From DSXH01 sp020724325 (GTDB lineage Bacteria; Bacteroidota; Ignavibacteria; Ignavibacteriales; Melioribacteraceae), in contig JBFLYW010000026.1 of the NCBI GenBank assembly GCA_040756515.1, positions 1 to 56,827 on the forward strand: a DNA stretch of 56,827 bases, written 5' to 3'. Within the stretch, counting starts at the first letter, position 1, and each line of letters begins with the position of its first letter. The notes under the pieces are model-generated. The model was given only the letters and a program-made list of their open reading frames with translations. It made no database searches and was not told the DNA's origin. Below, piece by piece: positions 46,951-56,571 of this stretch. A program made the position numbers and the translations under genes.

Positions 46951-48888
46951 ATGAGAACAAAAATTAACCGCTATATGCTTCTGGTTTTACTGCTGTTTTC
47001 TTTTTTTCAAGTTAAGATTTATGCTCAGGAAACAAAGACAAGAGGTTTATGGCTGTGGGGAAGTACGCTTAGCCAGCAAGGCAGCTCAGCAGTAGTAAAC
47101 AAATTAAAAGATAACTACGTTAATAAAGTTTATCTGTTAGTAAAGGGCACAGCAGGAACAAAAACCTCGGCATCGCTTCTTACTGAATTTATTACAATGG
47201 CACACGCTGCCGGTATCGAAGTTCATTTGTGGTATATTGTCGCTGATGACAATGTCTACGTGTCAGCTCACCCTGAAGCTCATCAATACCGTTGCCCCAA
47301 GCCAGGCACTAGCAATAATCCATATCCTAATACTGACTCAAGAGTAAATCTTCTTTATCCGGGTTATAAACAGTATGTGCTTGATAATATAAAATATTTC
47401 CTCGATAATTTTAATTGCGATGGAATTCATCTTGATGTTATACGCTATGGTCATCTTGTTTATTCATTCGATAAAAATCACCTTCAGAAAGCTGCTTCCT
47501 TAGGATGCGATACATTACGTTTGTTGAATCTTTTTAGAAATGATTACAGTAATATGACAACCACTGGTTTCATTAACCTATATATTTCAGGAGACCCTGA
47601 TGTAGTTAAATGGGTTACCATGCGGAAGAATATTGTTTATGATTACATCAAGTCAATCAAAGATTTGATCCAGCAGAATAAGCCCAACGCAAAGCTCACA
47701 GCTGCCTTTATGCCCGAAGGCGCTTACGCTTCTGATTATGCTGATGTTCACTATTCGCAAAATTACACTCTTAACTCTCCTTTGCTTGATGAGATAGCTC
47801 CGATGTCTTACTTTCAGTCCTATGGGCAGCCACCAAGCTGGTTAAAAACAGTTACTCAAGAAGCTAAAAAGCGAGTAAGCTCTAATTGTAAAATAATAAC
47901 TGGTCTTCAACTCTGGACGGAGAATGGAGATGAGGTTACCCCATCAGAGTTAAGATATCAGGTTCAATTTGCCTTTGAAGGTGGAGCTGATGGTGTGGTA
48001 GGCTTTAACTATGCCCACGCTTCTACTTATGGTCATTGGACTGTTCTAAAAGAAGAGTTCAAAAAAATTGCTGAATCTGAACCTAAATCAATTACAAATA
48101 CACAGATGCAGGAAATGTGCAGAGTAGTTTCTGATTCGATGACTGCAACTACTAAAGTTCCCAACTCTGTCCGTGTTGATAGTTCTACTGTTGTTTCAGC
48201 AGCAGGTTTTTATTATATGATGGTAAACTACTTACGAGCTTACAAAGAAAACAACAACACAGCCCCGGCACAGACTTCTATAATAAAAAACATTGCCGGT
48301 CCGGCTAACGCAAGAGGAGTTCAAACTGGTAATCGTATTATGCTTGCAGATATTTTTAATATAAGTAAAACCGATGCAGATTATATTGACCTTAACAAGA
48401 AGCTGCCTGACTGTTCAAAAGTAGATACTGTTGAATATGATGCACCGGCTATGTTTTGGGTTTATGCAAGGACGATTAATTGGTTCAGGGAGAAAGGGGT
48501 AATGCCCAATTATGCTACGGTAAAACAATGTACCGGACCTGCTACATGGACGTATGATGGTTCTACTTCAGTAAAAATTGATCAGACTCAGGGTTCTATA
48601 CCATCGGATTTCATTTTATATCAGAACTATCCAAATCCATTTAATCCTGAAACAACAATAGAGTATGTAATACCGTCAAACCTGAGAGGTAAAATGATAA
48701 ACGTTACGTTGAAAGTCTTTGATGTTTTAGGAAGAGAAGTTGCAACGCTGGTAGATGAATTAAAACAACCTGGGAAATACAGTTCTACGTTCTACACTCT
48801 TCGTTCTTCACTTCCTTCCGGTGTTTATTTCTACAGATTAACATCGGGAAATAATACTTTGGTAAGGAAGATGATGTTGTTGAGATAA
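46951..48888 (+). CDS. GHL10-like secreted glycoside hydrolase, paralogue 3 (extra domain, T9SS)
   Basis: A 645-residue paralogue starting at the ATG after TTGGAGG. The signal peptide ends IYAQ. The TIM barrel (about 28-370) carries CDGIHLDVIRYG, so the Glu after the Asp in paralogues 1 and 2 is Val here. Between the barrel and the sorting domain lies an extra helical region (about 375-530). Its spaced segments TTKVPNSVRVDSS, SAAGFYYMMVNYL and KGVMPNYATVKQ resemble the pseudomurein-binding-repeat pattern of archaeal and some bacterial wall proteins. The T9SS C-terminal domain has NYPNPFNPETTI. The wall-binding suggestion rests on pattern likeness only. Confidence 0.83.
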   Translation: MRTKINRYMLLVLLLFSFFQVKIYAQETKTRGLWLWGSTLSQQGSSAVVNKLKDNYVNKVYLLVKGTAGTKTSASLLTEFITMAHAAGIEVHLWYIVADDNVYVSAHPEAHQYRCPKPGTSNNPYPNTDSRVNLLYPGYKQYVLDNIKYFLDNFNCDGIHLDVIRYGHLVYSFDKNHLQKAASLGCDTLRLLNLFRNDYSNMTTTGFINLYISGDPDVVKWVTMRKNIVYDYIKSIKDLIQQNKPNAKLTAAFMPEGAYASDYADVHYSQNYTLNSPLLDEIAPMSYFQSYGQPPSWLKTVTQEAKKRVSSNCKIITGLQLWTENGDEVTPSELRYQVQFAFEGGADGVVGFNYAHASTYGHWTVLKEEFKKIAESEPKSITNTQMQEMCRVVSDSMTATTKVPNSVRVDSSTVVSAAGFYYMMVNYLRAYKENNNTAPAQTSIIKNIAGPANARGVQTGNRIMLADIFNISKTDADYIDLNKKLPDCSKVDTVEYDAPAMFWVYARTINWFREKGVMPNYATVKQCTGPATWTYDGSTSVKIDQTQGSIPSDFILYQNYPNPFNPETTIEYVIPSNLRGKMINVTLKVFDVLGREVATLVDELKQPGKYSSTFYTLRSSLPSGVYFYRLTSGNNTLVRKMMLLR

Positions 48889-48951
48889 AACAAGGATGAA
48901 GTTCACCAGGATTTACAGTTATCGGAATTTATTTAATTAGGAGAAATAAAG

Positions 48952-50103
48952 ATGAAAAAAAAAATTATGGAATTCATTTTATTATTTTATTTTTTATTCA
49001 ATCTGTCTTTGTCTGCTCAAGAATCAGATAAGCCAATTGCTATAAGGGGAGAAAAAACTGCTGCTGTATGGATTTGGGGAAAAGCTTTGAGCAGTGAACC
49101 AATTGATTCTGTTATACATAATTTAAAATATAATTTTGTTGATGAAGTATATCTGCTTGTTAAAGGTGGAGCTGGCAAAACGGCAGATTCTTCACTTTTA
49201 TCTGAATTTATTAGACTTGCTCATAGTAGTAACATAAAAGTTCATTTCTGGTATATAGTTGGGAACGACAGCGTGTTTCTTTCACTACATCCTGAGGCTC
49301 ACATCTATCATTGTCCTAAGCCGTCTTCCGGCTTTACGTCTCCGTATCCGGATGGCGGATCAAGCATTAATTTACTTTATCCAGGGTACAAAGATTATGT
49401 GTTAAATAAAATTGCTTACTTTCTCAATAATTTTAACTGCGATGGAATACATCTCGACGTTATAAGATTTCCAAACCTTACTTTTTCTTTCGATAAATAT
49501 TCCCTGGAGAAGGCACAGTCTCTAGGAATAAATACTAAACGCATTCTTAATTTTTTCAATGAAGACTATGATTTATATGCACCAAAGGGAGGCGTTACTG
49601 AGGGTGGACTGGTTAAACTGTATAAAGATGGAGATAGCGATGTTGTTGGATGGGTTAATATGCGCAAGAGTATTGTGTATGATTACATTAAGTCAATCAA
49701 AGATTTAATCCAGAAGGTGAAACCGGGGGTTTCGCTTACTGCAGCGTTCATGCCTGAAGCTACATTAGACCCTTTTACAGCAGATGTGTATTATGCCCAG
49801 AGCTATTCACTCAATTCACCTTTGCTGGATGCAATAATGCCAATGGCTTACTTCGATGCCTTTGGCAAGCTAACTTCATGGCTAAAAGATGTAACTGAAG
49901 GCGCTATAAAACAGGTTGACCCTAAATGCAAAATAATTACCGGCATTCAAACGTATGATGAAGTTACTCCACAAGAGGTTAAAGAGCAGATCGATTATTC
50001 TTTGCAAGGAGGTGCTTCAGGTATAATTATTTTTAGATATGGTACCACTACGCCAGATGAATGGAAAGTGATACGGGAAATTTTCAATGATAGAAGACGA
50101 TGA
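48952..50103 (+). CDS. GHL10-like secreted glycoside hydrolase, paralogue 4 (no sorting domain)
   Basis: A 383-residue paralogue with signal peptide ending SLSAQ (about 22) and a TIM barrel: AAVWIWGK, VHFWYIVGND, NLLYPGYKDYVL, CDGIHLDVIRFP. Like paralogue 3 it has Val where 1 and 2 have Glu. Like paralogue 2 it carries the DYDLYAPKGGVTEGG insert and ends after the barrel (FNDRRR) without a sorting domain. It is the most diverged of the four. AGGAGAAATAAAG precedes its ATG, and its stop overlaps the esterase start by 4 bases, so it is translationally coupled to it. Confidence 0.83.
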   Translation: MKKKIMEFILLFYFLFNLSLSAQESDKPIAIRGEKTAAVWIWGKALSSEPIDSVIHNLKYNFVDEVYLLVKGGAGKTADSSLLSEFIRLAHSSNIKVHFWYIVGNDSVFLSLHPEAHIYHCPKPSSGFTSPYPDGGSSINLLYPGYKDYVLNKIAYFLNNFNCDGIHLDVIRFPNLTFSFDKYSLEKAQSLGINTKRILNFFNEDYDLYAPKGGVTEGGLVKLYKDGDSDVVGWVNMRKSIVYDYIKSIKDLIQKVKPGVSLTAAFMPEATLDPFTADVYYAQSYSLNSPLLDAIMPMAYFDAFGKLTSWLKDVTEGAIKQVDPKCKIITGIQTYDEVTPQEVKEQIDYSLQGGASGIIIFRYGTTTPDEWKVIREIFNDRRR

Positions 50104-51074
50104 AGGGACATTCTATTAAGATGGAAAAATACAGTGAAATTTCTATCCTTAGATTTTTAATTCGCGTTATCGTAATAGTAATTATTCTGTTCCAGACAAC
50201 TATACAATCGCAAGAATCTACTCTTGCAGATTGGGTGGACTATGCATCGCGTGAATATGAAATTATTCCGGATATTACTTATGCTGCTGCAAATAATACA
50301 GCATTGAAGCTGGATCTTTATTTGCCAAGGAATCGGGAAACTCCTTTGAACGCATTAATCTTTTATCATGGCGGCGGATGGGTTTCAAGACAAAAGGAAC
50401 AAGATGTATTGCAATTGTTGCCATATCTTTTTATGGGCTGGGCAGTTATTAATGTTGAATACCGTCTTGCAAGCAACTCGCTTGCGCCGGCAGCCGTTGA
50501 GGATTGCAGGTGTGCTTTTAGATGGGTAATAAATCATGCAAAACAATATAATATTGATACATCAAAAATTGTTTTATCCGGTACTTCAGCAGGTGCTCAT
50601 CTTGCATTAATTTCTGGTATGCTGCCGGTAAATTCTGTATTTGACAGGCAATGTGCTGTCCACGAGAGCATAAGGTGGACAAATGGCTGCGAGCCGGAAA
50701 TGAAAGCAGCTGCAATTGTTAATTGGTACGGAATTACAGACGTTGCTTACCTTTTGGAGGGACCAAGTGCTAAGCATTATGCAATCGAATGGTTTGGCAG
50801 TAATAGTAACAGGATAGAGCTTGCAAAAGAACTTTCTCCTATAAATTATGTACGTTCAGGACTGCCTCCAATAATTTCAATACACGGCGATAATGATAAC
50901 ATTGTGCCTTATAAGGATGCTGTAAAATTTCATGAAGCGCTGGTCAAATTTGGAATTCCTAATAAGCTTATAACTATTGCCGAAGCAAAGCATGGTGGAT
51001 TTAGCAGGAAAGCAATGATTGATAGCTGGGCAACTATAAGAGAATTTCTTCGGGAAAATAATATTCTAAAGTGA
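50100..51074 (+). CDS. Exported alpha/beta-hydrolase (esterase/lipase-like)
   Basis: A 324-residue alpha/beta-hydrolase of the BD-FAE/HSL-like group. After an N-terminal hydrophobic segment (LRFLIRVIVIVIILFQTTIQSQ) come the oxyanion motif FYHGGGWVS, the nucleophile elbow SGTSAGAH, the acidic residue in HGDNDNIVPY and the catalytic His in AKHGGF, so the triad is complete. Such enzymes remove acetyl, feruloyl or other ester groups from polysaccharides. The ATG overlaps the stop of paralogue 4 (ATGA). It probably strips ester decorations so that the rhamnosidase downstream can act. Confidence 0.87.
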   Translation: MKGHSIKMEKYSEISILRFLIRVIVIVIILFQTTIQSQESTLADWVDYASREYEIIPDITYAAANNTALKLDLYLPRNRETPLNALIFYHGGGWVSRQKEQDVLQLLPYLFMGWAVINVEYRLASNSLAPAAVEDCRCAFRWVINHAKQYNIDTSKIVLSGTSAGAHLALISGMLPVNSVFDRQCAVHESIRWTNGCEPEMKAAAIVNWYGITDVAYLLEGPSAKHYAIEWFGSNSNRIELAKELSPINYVRSGLPPIISIHGDNDNIVPYKDAVKFHEALVKFGIPNKLITIAEAKHGGFSRKAMIDSWATIREFLRENNILK

Positions 51075-51126
51075 AGCGCAGTGCATTATGGTAATCTTTT
51101 TACATCACAATAAATAATAAAACAAT

Positions 51127-53877
51127 ATGAAATCAAATCTTATGTTGTTCTGTTTATCGTTAACGGCGCCGTTATTTGGATTTGCCGAGAAAAGAAATGA
51201 TAACATTCTTCATCCACAAAATTTGCGCTGCGAGTATTTAGACAATCCTCTTGGGATTGATATATTGAAGCCGCGGCTCTCATGGTTTTCCACTTCAAAT
51301 CAAAGAAATAAAAAGCAAACTGCTTACAGAATTTTGGCTGCAAGTTCATTAGTAAAGTTGAATTCTGATAATGGTGATTTGTGGGATACTAAAAAAGTTC
51401 TTTCAGATGAAAGCATAAACATTGTTTACTCAGGAAAGAAATTGAATTCGGGAGATGTATGTTACTGGAAAGTAAAGCTCTGGGATGAAAATGATAATGA
51501 ATCTGATTGGAGTGAACCGGCAAGTTGGAGTATGGGATTATTGAGTAAAACTGATTGGAAAGGATACTGGATTGGACTGGACAGTTTAATTGGAAATGAT
51601 AAACAGTTCAGCTTGTCTGCCCGCTATGTGAGAAAAGAATTCGATGCTGCAAAAAAAATCAAACGGGCAACTGCATACATCTGCGGACTGGGATTGTTTG
51701 AGTTGTATATCAACGGTAATAAAATTGGCGACCAGGTTTTAGCTCCGGCGTTATCGGAATATCCAAAGAGATCATATTACATGACGTTTGATGTTACAAA
51801 CGAAATTGAAGCAGGTAAAAACGTAGTTGGAGTAATTCTTGGCGCCGGAAGATATTTTTCGCCTATAAAATGGGATCAGCATTACGGCTTTCCTAAAATG
51901 ATTTTTCAATTAAATATAGAATTTTCTGACGGCACCAGAGAAAGTATTGTAAGCGATTCATCTTGGAAAATAACCGCAAATGGTCCAATCATTTTCAACA
52001 ATGAATTTCAGGGAGAACATTATGATGCACGAAAAGAAATGCCCGGATGGAATCAAATTGATTTTGATGATTCAAAATGGATAGATGCTGAACGAGTTGG
52101 CAATCCTTCTGAAGTTTTAAGCGCACAGATGATTGAGCCAATTAAAATTATGGAAACTATAAATCCAAAATCTATAAAAGAAATTGAGCCGGGTGTTTTT
52201 GTCTACGATATGGGGCAAAATATGGTTGGTTGGGTTTCGCTTAAAGTAAGAGCTGAGAGAGATACAAAAATAAAATTGCGCTTTGCTGAAAATGTAACTA
52301 AGAATGGACAGCTTGATACTTTTAATCTGCGGCTGGCAAGATCAACTAATATTTATATTGCTAACGGTAACGGAGCAGATGTTTGGCAGCCTCGATTTAC
52401 TTATCATGGATTCAGATATGTTGAACTTAGCGGCTATCAAGGCAAACCTGATCTGAGTACAATCATCGGAAAAGTTATTTATGATAATATAAGAACGACG
52501 GGACGTTTTTCTTGTTCAAATGAAACAATAAACAAAATTTATAATGCAGCTTATTGGGGAATACGCGGCAATTACCGAAGCCTTCCAACAGACTGTCCGC
52601 AGCGCGATGAACGGCATGGCTGGCTGGGCGATAGATCAACCGGTTCCTACGGCGAGAGTTTTATTTTTGATAATAATGCTCTTTATTCTAAATGGATGAC
52701 AGATATTGCCGACGGACAAAAAGCAACAGGCAGTATATCGGATGTTAATCCAACTTACAGACAAGTGTATTCTGATAACATAACCTGGCCTTCAACTTTT
52801 CTTTTCGTTCCGGGTTATCTCTATCAGCAGTTTGGCAATTTCAAAGTTATTGCCGATAATTATAACGCAATGAAGAAATGGATTTTATATATACGCGATA
52901 AGTATATGACTGATAACCTGGTGCAAAGGGACTCGTATGGCGATTGGTGTGTGCCTCCAAAAGATCCTTTCGCTAAATCTGAAAATGATTCCACAAGAAT
53001 TACCCCCGGAAGTTTTATCGCTTCAGCATATTTTTATCATTGCCTTAATCTGATGAAGAATTATGCTTCTCTTCTTAAGGAAGATGAAGATTCTAAAGTG
53101 TTTGCATCACTATCTGAAAAAGTTAGAGATGCTATTAACAATACTTATCTTGACAAAAATATTTTTTGTTATGCCAACAATACTGTTACTGCAAATGCAA
53201 TCGCGCTGTCTTTCAACATTCCGCCAAAAGAAATTAGAAGCAAAGTTTTCAATAATCTTGTTGGAAAAATCATTAACGATCATAACAGCCATACCGGCTG
53301 TGGACTTATTGGGCAGCAATGGATAATGCGTACATTAACTGATAATGGTAATCCCGAACTGGCTTTTAAATTTGCTGCGAATATTTCTTATCCATCCTGG
53401 GGTTATATGGTTGAGAATGGCGCTACTACAATTTGGGAAAGGTGGAATGGTAATACCGATCCATCAAGTATGAATTCTCATAACCACGTGATGCTGTTGG
53501 GCGATCTGATCATCTGGTTGTATGAAGAACTTGCCGGCATCAAAGCCGATGTTAAGAATCCGGGTTTCAAAAATATTGTTATGAAACCAAATTTGCTTGG
53601 TGATCTGAAATTTGTAGACGCATCCTACTTATCAACGTTTGGATTAATAAAAAGCAATTGGAAAATAGAGAAAGAGAAATTCTATTGGGATCTTGAAGTT
53701 CCGGCTAATACAACTGCAACAATTTACGTCCCGGCAGAAAAAGAAAGTGATGTAATGGAAAATGGAAAAAATTTATCTGTTGTGGTAGGAGTAAAATTCA
53801 TAAAGTATGTAGAAGGCAGAGCCATTTATGAAATTGGTTCAGGAACATATAATCTCGTATCAAAAATCAAGATATAA
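51127..53877 (+). CDS. GH78 alpha-L-rhamnosidase
   Basis: A 916-residue glycoside hydrolase family 78 enzyme. After a short hydrophobic N-terminus, the fibronectin-like and beta-sandwich domains (about 25-400) lead to an (alpha/alpha)6 barrel (about 430-800) with the family hallmark DCPQRDERHGWLGD (acid/electrophile region) and TTIWERWNG. A C-terminal beta domain holds NHVMLLGDLIIWLYEELAGI and beyond. It removes terminal alpha-L-rhamnose. This brings a rhamnose-containing substrate into the locus, beside the amino-sugar functions. Export is probably by the Sec path, although the signal is short (MKSNLMLFCLSLTAPLFGFA). Confidence 0.93.
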   Translation: MKSNLMLFCLSLTAPLFGFAEKRNDNILHPQNLRCEYLDNPLGIDILKPRLSWFSTSNQRNKKQTAYRILAASSLVKLNSDNGDLWDTKKVLSDESINIVYSGKKLNSGDVCYWKVKLWDENDNESDWSEPASWSMGLLSKTDWKGYWIGLDSLIGNDKQFSLSARYVRKEFDAAKKIKRATAYICGLGLFELYINGNKIGDQVLAPALSEYPKRSYYMTFDVTNEIEAGKNVVGVILGAGRYFSPIKWDQHYGFPKMIFQLNIEFSDGTRESIVSDSSWKITANGPIIFNNEFQGEHYDARKEMPGWNQIDFDDSKWIDAERVGNPSEVLSAQMIEPIKIMETINPKSIKEIEPGVFVYDMGQNMVGWVSLKVRAERDTKIKLRFAENVTKNGQLDTFNLRLARSTNIYIANGNGADVWQPRFTYHGFRYVELSGYQGKPDLSTIIGKVIYDNIRTTGRFSCSNETINKIYNAAYWGIRGNYRSLPTDCPQRDERHGWLGDRSTGSYGESFIFDNNALYSKWMTDIADGQKATGSISDVNPTYRQVYSDNITWPSTFLFVPGYLYQQFGNFKVIADNYNAMKKWILYIRDKYMTDNLVQRDSYGDWCVPPKDPFAKSENDSTRITPGSFIASAYFYHCLNLMKNYASLLKEDEDSKVFASLSEKVRDAINNTYLDKNIFCYANNTVTANAIALSFNIPPKEIRSKVFNNLVGKIINDHNSHTGCGLIGQQWIMRTLTDNGNPELAFKFAANISYPSWGYMVENGATTIWERWNGNTDPSSMNSHNHVMLLGDLIIWLYEELAGIKADVKNPGFKNIVMKPNLLGDLKFVDASYLSTFGLIKSNWKIEKEKFYWDLEVPANTTATIYVPAEKESDVMENGKNLSVVVGVKFIKYVEGRAIYEIGSGTYNLVSKIKI

Positions 53878-53904
53878 AGTATCAATCGTTTTGGAGAAAT
53901 TCTG

Positions 53905-55122
53905 ATGAAAAGAATATTTATAACAATTATATCGTTGTTATTTCTAATTGATTGCCCGTTTATCAATGCCTGTACAACTGCAATAGTTTCAGGAAAATTT
54001 ACCAAAGATGGACGCCCGCTGCTTATAAAAGTTAGAGACACTGACGAATTGCAAAACAAATTACTCTTTTTTAACGATGGCAAATATGAATACATCGGAC
54101 TGGTTGATTCCAGGGATAGCTTAGGAACATCTGTTTGGGCTGGCTCTAACAGCATGGGTTTCTCAATTATGAATTCGCTTTCTTACAATTTAAATGCGGG
54201 CGATACAACTTTAGTTACTGGAAACGGCGTGCTTATGAAAAGAGCATTACAAACATGTGCAACTCTTGAAGATTTTGAAGAAATGGTTAAAGCTTATCCC
54301 GGGCTAAAAGAGCTGGAAGCAAATTTTGGTGTTATTGATGCACAAGGCGGCGCTGCTTATTATGAAATTGGTAAAAATAAATTTACAAAGTTTGATGCAA
54401 ACGATCCTATGATTGCACCTTTTGGATATTTAATAAGATCAAATTTTTCCTATAGCGGCGATAGAAAAGAAGATATCGGATTGATCCGCTACCAAACAGC
54501 CGAAGACGTATTTAAAGAGGCTTATTCAACAAATAATTTTTCTTTTCAATTTCTAATTAAAAATTTTGCGAGATGCTTAAAGCAATCACTTACTAAAACT
54601 AATCTGTTGGAAAATATACCTGCAAGTTCGGAAGAGCTTGTGTTTGTTAATTATCAGGATTTTATTCCAAACTATTATTCAACGGCAGCGTTTGTTGTTC
54701 AAGGCGTTAAAGAAAATGAATCACCATCTTTAACTACAATATGGACTGTACTCGGTTTTCCGCTTTGTTCAGTAGCAATTCCAACTTGGGTAAAAGGAGG
54801 GAAAGAACTGCCATCTGTGCTGCAAGCCGATTCATCCGGTAATGCACCGCTTTGCTCAATGGCTCTTAAATTAAAGGAGAAAGTTTTTCCTTTAATTAAA
54901 GGGTACTCAACCCGGTATATAAATCTTGCCTCTATACTAAATAAAAATAAAGATGGAATAATGCAGAAATTAATGCCGCTGGAAGATTCGATTATAAACG
55001 ATGCGGAACAGGAATTAAAGCGTTGGCGCATTAAAGGAATTGAAGTTTCAGAAATTCGAAAATTTTATGAACGTGTAGATATGCAAATCATATCTTTCTT
55101 TAAAAACACTTTTAATTTGTGA
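53905..55122 (+). CDS. Exported Ntn-type amide hydrolase (C45 / choloylglycine-hydrolase-like)
   Basis: A 405-residue protein. A hydrophobic signal segment ends at FINA, and C23 follows directly (CTTAIVSGKF), so signal cleavage would expose it as an N-terminal nucleophile, as Ntn-hydrolases need. GRPLLIKVRDTD matches the Arg-Asp pair after the Cys in choloylglycine hydrolase / acyl-transferase (C45) relatives, and WAGSNSMGFSIMNS looks like the oxyanion Asn strand. These enzymes cut linear amides. Which amide is unknown; an N-acyl or peptide amide of the scavenged glycan is plausible. TTGGAGAAATTCTG precedes the ATG. Confidence 0.78.
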   Translation: MKRIFITIISLLFLIDCPFINACTTAIVSGKFTKDGRPLLIKVRDTDELQNKLLFFNDGKYEYIGLVDSRDSLGTSVWAGSNSMGFSIMNSLSYNLNAGDTTLVTGNGVLMKRALQTCATLEDFEEMVKAYPGLKELEANFGVIDAQGGAAYYEIGKNKFTKFDANDPMIAPFGYLIRSNFSYSGDRKEDIGLIRYQTAEDVFKEAYSTNNFSFQFLIKNFARCLKQSLTKTNLLENIPASSEELVFVNYQDFIPNYYSTAAFVVQGVKENESPSLTTIWTVLGFPLCSVAIPTWVKGGKELPSVLQADSSGNAPLCSMALKLKEKVFPLIKGYSTRYINLASILNKNKDGIMQKLMPLEDSIINDAEQELKRWRIKGIEVSEIRKFYERVDMQIISFFKNTFNL

Positions 55123-55184
55123 CAAACGAAAAGAATTCAAGGAAAAGTGAAATAATTATTTTACTTAAATAGAAATTGCCCAAT

Positions 55185-56396
55185 ATGGATCTAACAAAAA
55201 TTGGATTTCTCACAAAGGAATTAATAAAATATAAAACTGCAAGACCACAAGATCTGGTTTGCAATGAAAAAAGCCTGATTGAGAGAGACTATTTTATAAA
55301 AGAAATAAATGACTGCATGAATTACATACAAAAAAGTCTGCATCCTTCACTTATAATAGAAAGAGCCAAAGAACACGTTGAAGATATTTCTTGTCCAATT
55401 ATGATTGCCAAATTTCAGGATAATAATGAACCTGATCTTTTAATCATTGGTCATATTGATGTTGTAGCGGCGGAAGAATCCCAATTTCATCCGTTTGAAA
55501 AGGAAGGGAAAATTTACGGTCGCGGCGCTAAAGATATGAAATCCGGAGTAGCTGCAATGATTGAGATTATGAATTACTATGCAGAGAAAGGAGCAAAGCC
55601 GAACATTGCAATCGCAGTTGTAAGCGATGAAGAAAGCGGCGGACTAAGGGGAGCTAATTTGATAGTGAACGGAATGGGTTACAGACCTAAATTTGTTATA
55701 ACTCCTGATCCCGGTGAAAAGCATTGCATAATAAATAAAGAAAAAGGATTTATCTGGTTTACCGTTACTGTAGTTGGTAGAAGCGGTCATCCTTCACGTC
55801 CCTGGCTTGCTGATTGCGCCTTCTCAAAAGCTTTTAAAATTTGGATTGATATCGACAACAAATTTAATTGTGCTTTATCAGAAGTTGATTGGAAAACCAG
55901 CGCAGTCATTATCGGTATAGAAAAAATTTTCCAGAATGCAGACGGAACTTTTTCAAGCGATAATTCCAGAGCTATCGCGGGAATTGTCAGATTAAAAATA
56001 GATATCCGCTACACCGAAAATGAAGATATTGAAAAAATTAAATTAGAGCTTAATGAATTGGTAAAAAGATATGGTGATAATAATAAAATAGAGTATGATA
56101 ATATTGCGCCAGTGTGCTTTACACCGGAAGATAATGAGTTTGTAAAAAGCTTTAAGCATTGTGCTGATTCAATCGAAGAAGATAATATACCAATATTGCC
56201 AAGTGCCGGGGCAAGCGACTTGAGATACTTTTCTGAGAAAAAAATTCCATGTGTAAACTACGGACCAAAAGGAGGAAATCATCACGCTGCAAATGAGTAC
56301 GTTGAGGTTAGTTCAATTGCTGCATTTTATAATGTGATAACAAAGTACATTGATGAATATATTATCAATAAACAAATATTGAGTAGGAAATCCTGA
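55185..56396 (+). CDS. M20-family metallopeptidase/deacylase (ArgE/DapE-like)
   Basis: A 403-residue di-zinc amidohydrolase of the ArgE/DapE/CPG2 family. Zinc ligands lie in IIGHIDVVAAE and YGRGAKDMKSG. The catalytic Glu pair is SDEESGG. The lid domain is about 175-290, and the last ligand is the His in GGNHHAANEYV. It removes acyl or peptide groups by amide cleavage in the cytoplasm. I begin it at the ATG at 55185. A TTG nine bases upstream is also open. In this locus it may deacylate N-acyl amino sugars or trim peptides. A 36-residue gene overlaps its stop by one base. Confidence 0.9.
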   Translation: MDLTKIGFLTKELIKYKTARPQDLVCNEKSLIERDYFIKEINDCMNYIQKSLHPSLIIERAKEHVEDISCPIMIAKFQDNNEPDLLIIGHIDVVAAEESQFHPFEKEGKIYGRGAKDMKSGVAAMIEIMNYYAEKGAKPNIAIAVVSDEESGGLRGANLIVNGMGYRPKFVITPDPGEKHCIINKEKGFIWFTVTVVGRSGHPSRPWLADCAFSKAFKIWIDIDNKFNCALSEVDWKTSAVIIGIEKIFQNADGTFSSDNSRAIAGIVRLKIDIRYTENEDIEKIKLELNELVKRYGDNNKIEYDNIAPVCFTPEDNEFVKSFKHCADSIEEDNIPILPSAGASDLRYFSEKKIPCVNYGPKGGNHHAANEYVEVSSIAAFYNVITKYIDEYIINKQILSRKS

Positions 56397-56506
56397 TGAA
56401 AGGATTTTCTAAAATATTTTACAGGATACTATCAAAAATTGGAACCAGTAAAGCAATTTCTATCGGTGCTTACAATTTTGCTTTGCGTAAATTAGATGCA
56501 AAATGA
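56396..56506 (+). CDS. Hypothetical 36-residue protein
   Basis: A tiny frame whose ATG overlaps the M20 stop (TGATG), a coupling arrangement used by real genes. The product begins MKGFSKIFYRIL, continues through SKIGTSKAISIG and ends LRKLDAK. It is strongly basic (nine Lys/Arg) and amphipathic. No family is recognised. It may be a small membrane-associated peptide or a chance frame; coupling is the main support. Confidence 0.45.
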   Translation: MKGFSKIFYRILSKIGTSKAISIGAYNFALRKLDAK

Positions 56507-56571
56507 ATTTAATATAAAATTAAGTTTGTAATAGATGGGAAAAAATCTAAAGAAAATTAAGTTGGTAATAG

